Position numbers and translations under genes: made by a program. 12,002 bases of DNA from Gonium pectorale (Eukaryota; Chlorophyta; Chlorophyceae; Chlamydomonadales; Volvocaceae). Numbering within the stretch: the first letter of the stretch is position 1; each line of letters opens with the position of its first letter. Positions 6,901-12,002 of the stretch are shown piece by piece. The stretch spans positions 1,634,270 to 1,646,271 of the forward strand of contig LSYV01000016.1 in the NCBI GenBank assembly GCA_001584585.1, written 5' to 3'. Under the pieces are notes generated by a model. It saw only the letters and a list, made by a program, of their open reading frames with translations. It had not been told where the DNA came from and made no database searches.

Positions 6901-9159
6901 AGCCCGCATCGCGCCCACCTTGGGGTTACCGGTCGCGGTCTTGCCGCCCACCAGCGGGCTGGCGGGGTCCAGCTGCCCGGGCTTGAGACCCGCGGAGCGC
7001 CGCAGTTGGGCCAGAGAGGCAGCGGAGGCGGGCTGCAGGACAGCGGGCGATGGGGAGCGAAGGCGGAGAGGGCGGGACGAATGAGCAGCAAATAGCCACG
7101 CGGATCGGGATATCCGCGTATGCTGGCAGGGGTAAGGATCTAGGGGCAGGGAGCCAGGGACCGACCTGACAGCCGAGCCGATCGCCAAACTGTTGTGCGG
7201 ACCTGGGGCGCTTGCTACGCCTTGGCTTCGCACAGCTGACGATCGGCAACGCCACCCCACCTGCACCACGCAGCTTCTCGTGCCTCCCTTGCAAACCGGG
7301 GCGAGGCAAACATCCCGACCTAGTCCTGCACTGCGCCAACCTTGCTCATATATTATTTTTCGCGACTGCCCACCTTGCGATCATCGTCGTGCTGGGGCTC
7401 GTTGGGCTCCTTGGGCTCCTGGGGAGCCGGCTTGGGGGCGGTCCCGGGCTGCTGCGGCTTGGGCTCTGTGATGGAGGGGCGCTCCAGCACGGCTGCCCCG
7501 CCGCCGCTGGCGCGCGGCTGCGGGGCCGAGGACGAGCCACCGCGGATGGCCATGGGGGCAGCGCCTTGCTGGGCGGCCTGAAGGGGGTGTGCGGGGGTTT
7601 GGGCACGTGGGGGGCGGGAGGCGAGGTAACAACCGAGGGAAGAGGGGCGAGGGCAGGGGCGAGGGGAGGAAGTCGGGAAGCAGCACACACGTAGACTGCC
7701 TTGCTCCTTTCAAGGCAAGGCGGGCAATGGCCTGCTCACCAACTCAACAGTGCCAACATACTCGGTCCAGCTGCTCAACCCGCAACATCATCCCATCCCC
7801 CGACCGCCGCCTGACGCCAACCCTAATTTCCCCACCTGCGGCGCCTTGCCGTTGACCAGCGTGTGCAGCGCCTTCTTGACGGACGACAGCGTTAGCGGCA
7901 TCAGGCGCTTGGGCAGCGTCACCGTGGAGCGAATCACCTTGGACTGCCGGGTGCCGGGGCGCGGGAGGACGCACGGGGAGAGGGTGAAGGAGACAGCATA
8001 GTGGGTGATGGGTCGGGGGGCCGGGATCGTTGCGACCTCGCACCGGGGGACTGAGGGACTGGTGAGCGTGGGGACGCGGGCTGGGTGGGCGGGAAGAGCG
8101 GGGAGGGAGAGTGGTACACAGGGAGGAAGTGAAGATTAGGGGAGAGAAGAGTAGGGAGGAGTTGTTTCCCGGGGGCCCTGCTTACCGCCTGCTTGTCGTC
8201 GGGGTACTCGCGGAGTATGGCCAGGATGGCGGCGGCCTCGATAACGTAGAACAGCAGCCAAAAGGAGCTGCGCAGCGAGGGGCATCGTATCGCACATTAT
8301 GTAGACGGGGTGGGGAGTGCGGGGCGCGTGCAGGGAGGTGCGCCGTTCGATCGACGGAGTGGTGTTTGGGCGGGCCGTCGGCGGTGTTTGACCACTCGTG
8401 TTTGGACGCGTCAGCAGCGAACCCCAGCGCGTGCAAGCGCTACACAGCAAATAACGTGCCATGCAATGTAACATTTATTCAATTCATTGCGCCCTGAAAG
8501 CCGGCCCAAAACGAAAGGTGTGTTTGTGAGGTTGGTTACTCACATGGCGACCGCGTGGTCCCAGACGAAGTGTGGCTGCAGCTGCTCGTAGATTTGAGCA
8601 GGGCTTGGCAAGTGAGATCCACCGTCAGTGGCCTGGGACACCTGTGGTCGGGGTTAGGGTTGTTTCGCGCCCATTCATCTTGCTTGTGGGCAGGGGGGCC
8701 GACGAGCATTTACCTTAAAGGCCACATGAAGCACTTCGCACAGCACGCCGGCACCAACACCGAGGACGAGGCCACGCAGAAGGGGCTCGATGAAGGGGCT
8801 CGAGTCGGTCGCCTCGCCAAGCTGGGGGGCGCTGGGCTCGGAGCCCTGCAAATAAGAACAAAATCAGCTCAAAACTGAACATCGATGGACAAGTGGCGGT
8901 GAACAGGGCAGGTAGCGGTGCATAATAAAGGCGCGCGCGGTAACGGCCGGTCGCGCGCGTTTTGCCCCACCTTGCGGTCCTTCTTGGCAAGGGCGCGTAG
9001 CTCAGGCCGCTGCCGGCTGCATCCGATGCCGAAGACGGGAAGGGGGCGCGCGCAACGGCGCGTCGCGGCTGATGGAGCGAATACAATGGGCACGGCCGGG
9101 CGACCGCTGGTGCTGGCAGCGGGCGCCTGCAGCTGCCGCGAAACGACGGCCGAAGACAT
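2587..9159 (-). CDS. Chloroplast-targeted Rieske [2Fe-2S] non-haem iron oxygenase (PAO/TIC55/CAO-related), 18 exons, 668 aa
   Basis: Exons (minus strand, 5' to 3'): 9159-8971, 8845-8714, 8641-8544, 8267-8186, 7943-7836, 7577-7374, 7032-6919, 6604-6529, 6306-6221, 6040-5917, 5601-5515, 5158-5051, 4724-4627, 4266-4202, 3975-3852, 3523-3413, 3111-3040, 2715-2587. All introns are GT-AG; the joined length is 2007 nt with no internal stop. The protein has a transit peptide (about 1-60), helices near 85-106 and 132-158, a low-complexity linker (204-271), NFWYAA (329-334), a Rieske domain (C371/H373, C394/H397), YPVEE and RPPIP motifs, then iron ligands H490 and H495 with bridging D487. Family knowledge: electrons pass from a reductase or ferredoxin through the Rieske cluster to the Fe(II) site, which oxygenates the substrate; plastid members act on chlorophyll-type or related molecules in the envelope or thylakoid. 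Motifs such as CPHRGAPLS and SYPVEE with DERPPIP fit cyanobacterial-type members better than chlorophyllide a oxygenase. The ATG at 9159 is the first in frame after an upstream TGA. Substrate and symbol are not assigned. Confidence 0.92.
3979..4008 (-). repeat. Three tandem 10-bp repeats at the 3' end of intron 14
   Basis: On the plus strand there are three adjacent copies of (g/a)tgtacggcg at 3979-3988, 3989-3998 and 3999-4008. On the coding (minus) strand they read toward the intron acceptor, whose last bases TACACCAG continue the repeat. They replace the usual pyrimidine tract of intron 14. Confidence 0.85.
4202..5601 (-). other. Exons 11-14: core linker and mononuclear iron site
   Basis: Exons 5601-5515, 5158-5051, 4724-4627 and 4266-4202 encode residues 406-523 plus split codons. 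Exon 11 ends in SYPVEER; exon 12 opens with GFVWLFFG and has DERPPIP, all typical of the stretch after the Rieske domain. Exon 13 has the iron-binding motif D487-x2-H490-x4-H495 (DMAHIHYLH), which matches the D-x2-H-x4-H spacing of Rieske dioxygenase alpha subunits, followed by GSFGN. The third iron ligand, an acidic residue, should lie further on; D597 in exon 16 (FDGYTRK) is a candidate only. Confidence 0.92.
4585..4626 (+). repeat. CA-rich simple sequence in intron 13
   Basis: An imperfect (CA)n run on the plus strand, interrupted by CG, AA and TA steps. In the transcript it is GT-rich and begins directly at the intron 13 donor (GTTTGTGTG). It is an ordinary microsatellite in position and length. 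Confidence 0.8.
5917..6604 (-). other. Exons 8-10: Rieske [2Fe-2S] domain
   Basis: Exons 6604-6529, 6306-6221 and 6040-5917. Exon 8 ends in the NFWYAA signature that opens the core of these oxygenases (residues 329-334). Exon 9 carries the beta strands with WRGEDGK. Exon 10 holds both cluster-binding pairs: CPH (C371, H373) followed by RGAPLSGGW, and CPYH (C394, H397) followed by GWAFNGEG. Two Cys and two His are the standard Rieske ligands. Twenty residues separate H373 from C394, more than the 15-17 usual in this superfamily, owing to a Lys/Thr/Asn insertion (WTKTKNGKS). Confidence 0.95.
6701..6740. repeat. Two tandem copies of a 20-bp unit in intron 7
   Basis: gcttacccgggaaccggccg at 6701-6720 is followed directly by gcttacccggggaccggatc at 6721-6740. 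The first 17 bases differ at one position. It lies wholly within intron 7 (6918-6605) and has no evident function. Confidence 0.8.
6919..7943 (-). other. Exons 5-7: basic segment, Pro-rich low-complexity linker, and pre-Rieske segment
   Basis: Exons 7943-7836, 7577-7374 and 7032-6919 (36, 68 and 38 codons) encode residues 168-309. Exon 5 is basic and possibly helical (TLPKRLMPL, SSVKKALHTL). Exon 6 is low complexity: Ser/Gly/Ala first, then Pro/Lys/Gln/Glu repeats such as APQEPKEPNEP, ending in an acidic HDDD. Exon 7 is Ala/Leu/Pro-rich. All three have phase 0 at both ends. The segment looks like a flexible tether between the membrane module and the catalytic part. No known domain was recognised in it. 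Confidence 0.75.
8186..8845 (-). other. Exons 2-4: N-terminal module with two predicted membrane helices
   Basis: Exons 8845-8714, 8641-8544 and 8267-8186 encode residues 64-167. The first hydrophobic stretch, about residues 85-106 (RGLVLGVGAGVLCEVLHVAF), lies in exon 2. The second, about 132-158, is split by intron 3 and contains AISFWLLFYVIEAAAILAIL. Between them is a short polar segment (AQIYEQLQPHFVWDH). The first helix is Gly-rich and both carry a single Glu, so they could be amphipathic or packed rather than simple anchors. This module precedes the oxygenase core and I do not recognise it from the standard CAO, PAO or TIC55 layouts. The 72-nt intron 2 (8713-8642) is the shortest of the gene. 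Confidence 0.75.
8971..9159 (-). other. Exon 1: start codon and chloroplast transit peptide
   Basis: 63 codons from the ATG at 9159-9157, ending in AAG before the donor GTGGGG. The residues are rich in Ser, Ala, Arg and Pro with almost no acidic residues until the end, as expected of an algal chloroplast transit peptide. Typical pieces are VVSRQLQAPAAS and APSAATRRCARPL. An in-frame TGA lies 48 nt upstream and no ATG lies between, so the start is well supported. The base at -3 is A, which is favourable. The cleavage site cannot be fixed by eye. Confidence 0.85.
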
Positions 9160-10745
9160 ACTGTGGGGATTCACAAAGGTTATATAATCACGAAGGGGAA
9201 ACGGTCACGAGCGCGAGAGCGGCTACTCCCTCGCCCGGGCCTTTAGAGTTGTTTTCAACGGGGAAAGGTTTGTGATACAGATTTGTATGCCTGTGTGGGC
9301 GCGATAGAAAGCTGTATGAGGACCTGTAGGCAGGGGGACCAATTTAAGCCTCCCGATGTCGAACCGGAGATGTACGGCTTATGTCGCAAGCATGACCAGG
9401 CCACGCGCCGCGTCGAAAATGTGAGCCCAACAGCGGCATCACTCACTGGATGCTGTGATGTGATTGTTGCCAAGCGTTTGCGCAGTCGCGCTACGCCACG
9501 GCGCGGCCTCACGGTGGGGGGGAGCAAGGGCGCCGCCTCGCGGTCTATCACCTGGGGGCGTCACCTCGCGTCACGGCGTGCCGATCACATCTAGATCTGG
9601 AGACCTCAAACATTGCCGTATGCAAGCGTTTGTGGCTGCCAAGCGTGGAGTGAAACCGCTAGCTCGGCCCTTGAACGGAGGACGAGGTCTGCGTTAGGCT
9701 GCGCGTCCCGTGCGCTTCGATTTGCTGCTTCAACCGAGTCCTCAACTGCTCAGCACAGACTGTACTTGTGATTCCATACGCTCGCATGACCCGGGCGTCC
9801 GTCGCAGCGGACAAGCGAGGAGCAGCTTCTGAATGTGCTCTTGGTACACCCCGCGATATGGGCCTACGCGCTGGATTGCGCTGGTAAACCCCACAAACTT
9901 CACAGGAGCAGGCATCCTCCTTTGCGTGCCGTCCGTCCCCGACTCCATAACCGTCACCGCCGGGCCCGCCCGCGCCTCACCAGCCCCACGCACCTGTGGC
10001 CCACGGGTCGGTCGCTCAGCTAGCTCCGGCGCCGCGCCTCCACGTTTGTGCGTGTCCTTTGCGGTCCCGGTCTTTTGCGTGACCTCTCCAACGTTGCCCC
10101 TCGAAGCCTCAATCCTCGCGACTTGTCAATGGCACACGATGCCCATAACACTACCGGTAATGGCGAGTGTGTGACAAAGACACACAGGGTAACAGTCCTC
10201 AGGTTGCTTGTGCTCCGGTGGCTGAACGTTACTTGTTGGTCGTGTCAGCCGTTTGCTCAGGCTGTTCAGGTGACCTAGGAATGAAGACGACCAGACGAGG
10301 CCTACGAGGCGTGTCTGTCAGGCGCCCCGACCTTAACTTCGATGACGTGAAGCTGCGTATGTCAGAGCAGCTGGGGCTGTGCTTGTGGCGTTGTGGGGCG
10401 AGGCTCAAGCTCCGGGCCTTGTGCTTAACGTCGCATAGCTGGTGCCCGTGCACACCACGACCCCATACCGCCCATACGCACCTTTTGCCATCAACATAAT
10501 GTACCGAAGCGTTCCGTGTGCCCGAATCCGGATGCTCAGTCTCACGGACGCGGTTGTGACCGGTGCTTGCCTTTCAACAGCCAGGAAATAGCGGACGACA
10601 AACAGCATCATTCCTTCTCGGATATCCCTCCCAGCTCCCGCTCCCTAAACCCGTATCAGTGGGGTCGCTGCCTCGGCTGGAGCGATGGGAGGAGGGCGGG
10701 GGCGCGCCCACATGCGGGTTGAAGGGCTGGGGATTGGGCGGCCAA
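9160..10745. other. Intergenic region: presumed promoter of the Rieske gene plus unassigned sequence
   Basis: About 1.6 kb between the start codon at 9159 and the inferred 3' end of the next gene. Open frames are short: 9283-9594 on the plus strand (103 codons), 9993-9742 on the minus strand (83 codons), 9833-10174 and 10167-10499 on the plus strand (113 and 110 codons). None shows a domain I recognise or the strong third-position G/C bias of the Rieske exons. The part from about 10050 to 10620 is visibly less GC-rich than its surroundings and may be old inserted sequence. Short similar words (CAAGCGTTTG near 9473 and 9623) recur. No RNA gene was seen. Confidence 0.45.
9180..9186 (-). promoter_or_regulatory. 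TATA-like box just upstream of the Rieske gene start codon
   Basis: TATATAA on the minus strand, ending 20 nt before the ATG at 9159. A TATA box normally sits about 25-30 nt before the transcription start, which would place that start at or inside the first codons. It is therefore either a very short leader or a chance match. It stands out only because the surrounding DNA is GC-rich. Confidence 0.25.
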
Positions 10746-11252
10746 GGATGATCCACTCTTACACGCTCAACTCCACAACACCGGCACCTCCAGTCGGCCG
10801 CATGCGGGGTCGCCGAGTGCGCTGCCAGTTGCTGCGCCCTGGGCTCAGCGCTTCTCGTGCACGCTTGCACCCGCTCCCTCAAGCGCCATGCAGGTCGCCA
10901 TGCCCCCGGGACCACACAGCGACCATCCGCGGTCATGTCTCATGTGTGGTGTGGTGTGTCATCCCAGCATCCCCAAGGGCACCACACGCCGGCGCAGCCT
11001 CGCCGTGTGGCCGCGCCTCAACCAGCCGGAACACCCGTGCTGAGCAACAAGGGGCCCGGTACGCGCCACCCCACAGCCAGGCACCCCCTGGCTCGTGGCC
11101 TGCTCCTGTCCACCCTCCCCACGCAGCGCTGGCCCCTTGCAGCGTTGGCAGCCTTGGCGTTGGCCGTCACGCTGCAGCACACCCCGTGCGCCGTGTCAGC
11201 GCGGCTGCGGTCACGGCGTGTGTTCGCTCCACCACTCCAGTCCTCCTCGCCC
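10745..11252 (-). other. Inferred 3' UTR of the Gly/Met-rich gene
   Basis: The stretch between the proposed TGA stop at 11255-11253 and the TGTAA at 10759-10763. Open frames on the plus strand here (10685-11329 and 10857-11357) run across the neighbouring exon-intron structure on the other strand and lack recognisable domains, so they are taken as chance frames in GC-rich DNA. Confidence 0.35.
10759..10763 (-). terminator. Putative polyadenylation signal (TGTAA) of the Gly/Met-rich gene
   Basis: The first TGTAA on the minus strand after the proposed stop codon at 11255-11253, about 490 nt beyond it. The distance suits a volvocine 3' UTR. The role is inferred from motif and position and depends on the proposed terminal exon being right. 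Confidence 0.4.
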
Positions 11253-12002
11253 TCAGAACGGCCGCGGGAAGAAGCCCTGCGTGGTTGCGTGGGTGGGTTG
11301 GTTGGGTTGGTTGGTTGGTGGTCGGGTAACCGCGGGCCGGTCGCCTACGTGGGCTAGGTGCAGGAAGAGGAGGAATGCGAAGAGTTCGAACTGAGAACGG
11401 AGGGACACCTGCGGTCATATACCCAAGCCAGTGCCGGCACGTGACATCGTGCCCGCTGCCCATGACCTGTGAGTCAGTCAATGAAGCTGTCGCACTGTCG
11501 CTAATCCCCTCATCTCCCTCCTGCCACTATCGCACCTACCCGCCCCGCCCCGCCCGCCCCGACCATCTTCTCACCTGACCCATCATGTTGGGCGGGAAAA
11601 TCCCGGGAAATGCGCCTCCGCCCATCGGCCCGCCAGGACCCATGGGCCCTCCGGGCCCCATCGGCCCTACGCCCATGGGGCCACCGCCCTGTCCCATGTG
11701 CCCTCCCGGACCCATGGGTCCGCCGTGTCCCATCGGACCTCCCGGGCCCATGTGCCCTCCGCCCATGGGGCCGCCGCCTGGCCCCATGTGCCCTCCTGGC
11801 CCCATGTGGCCGCCGGGACCGCCCATGGGCCCTCCCGGGCCCATCGGGCCCCCCGGGCCGCTGCCGCCGCCCTGTATCGGCGGCATCATGCCTTGCTGCT
11901 GCCCCATCATGTGGCCGCCGGGGCCGCCGCCCTGCCCCTGCGGGCCCTGTGGCGCCATTATCCCCGGCATGACGGGCGCGATAAGGCCCGCCATGGGGGG
12001 TA
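11253..12002 (-). CDS. 3' end of a Gly/Met/Pro-rich repeat protein gene (partial, continues past the right edge)
   Basis: The exon at 12002-11575 is open from the window edge, so its ATG at 11994 may be internal. It begins LIAPVMPGIMAPQGPQGQ, has a Gln/Met patch (MMGQQQGMMPP), then a long run of GPGGPM and GGHMGPGG units, and ends FPGIFPPNMMGQ before a good donor (CAG|GTGAGA), phase 0. A 298-nt intron with a C/A-rich CCAACCAACC end leads to a proposed last exon, 11276-11253, which adds GFFPRPF and a TGA. Gly/Pro/Met-rich, Gln-containing tails occur in several RNA-processing and chromatin proteins (for example WDR33/FY-like or SS18-like proteins), but no domain that would identify the gene is in the window. 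The role is unknown. The coding nature of the large exon is well supported by the in-frame repeat; the last exon is less certain. Confidence 0.65.
11608..11872 (-). repeat. In-frame tandem repeat encoding GPGGPM / GGHMGPGG units
   Basis: Repeated CCCATGGG(C/T)CC(T/G)CC-type words on the plus strand encode short Gly/Pro/Met and Gly/His/Met units on the minus strand. The units vary between 6 and 9 residues and alternate PM and HM. Variation is mostly at third positions and between Pro and His, which fits a selected coding repeat rather than a new simple expansion. Confidence 0.8.

Noticed and set aside
8980..9030. Short tRNA-like word (GCGTAGCTCAGG) on the plus strand
   Set aside because: It lies inside exon 1 and no cloverleaf with a T-loop or acceptor stem can be formed nearby.
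9159..9174. Upstream in-frame GTG as an alternative start
   Set aside because: Nuclear genes of algae start at ATG, and the ATG at 9159 begins a normal transit peptide.
10685..11329. 214-codon plus-strand frame
   Set aside because: Arg/Pro/Ala/Ser-rich with no motif, antisense to the inferred 3' UTR and last exon of the neighbouring gene.
10857..11357. Plus-strand frame of 166 codons with a hydrophobic, signal-peptide-like stretch (PLAALAALALAVTL)
   Set aside because: It overlaps the proposed terminal exon and intron on the other strand, has no recognisable domain, and such Ala/Leu runs arise easily in GC-rich DNA. It would be revived by plus-strand transcripts.

Overview
The window looks like nuclear DNA of a green alga, most likely a volvocalean (Chlamydomonas/Volvox-type) species. 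The reasons are a chloroplast-targeted gene cut into 18 short exons by 17 GT-AG introns of 72-360 nt, third codon positions that are almost all G or C, C-rich intron ends (CGCAG, CCCAG), and TGTAA motifs (the volvocine polyadenylation signal) downstream of both genes. No bacterial operon structure, CRISPR array, rRNA or tRNA was seen. The species assignment is inference.

Layout from left to right. Positions 1-452 (minus strand) are a broken piece of a non-LTR (LINE-type) retrotransposon reverse transcriptase that runs off the left edge. Positions 453-1900 hold no gene I can recognise, only a few open frames on the minus strand. Positions about 1917-2586 are the inferred 3' UTR of the main gene. 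Positions 2587-9159 (minus strand) hold the main gene: all 18 exons join in frame into a 668-residue protein. It has a chloroplast transit peptide, two predicted membrane helices, a low-complexity linker, a Rieske [2Fe-2S] domain and a mononuclear non-haem iron catalytic domain. It belongs to the PAO/TIC55/CAO-related Rieske oxygenases and most resembles the cyanobacterial-type ring-hydroxylating oxygenase alpha subunits. Its substrate cannot be read from the sequence.

Positions 9160-10745 are intergenic: the presumed promoter of the Rieske gene plus unassigned sequence with weak open frames. Positions 10745-12002 (minus strand) are the 3' end of a second gene transcribed the same way: a Gly/Met/Pro-rich repeat exon, an intron, a proposed tiny terminal exon of 8 codons, and an inferred 3' UTR ending near a TGTAA. 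The two genes are head-to-tail neighbours. Nothing in the sequence links their functions, and in this kind of genome adjacency alone is weak evidence.

The most unusual points are the N-terminal membrane module of the Rieske oxygenase, its long Rieske loop, two stop-free introns whose lengths are multiples of three and which follow key exons, a decamer repeat that builds an intron's 3' splice site, and the Met-rich GPGGPM/GGHM repeat protein.
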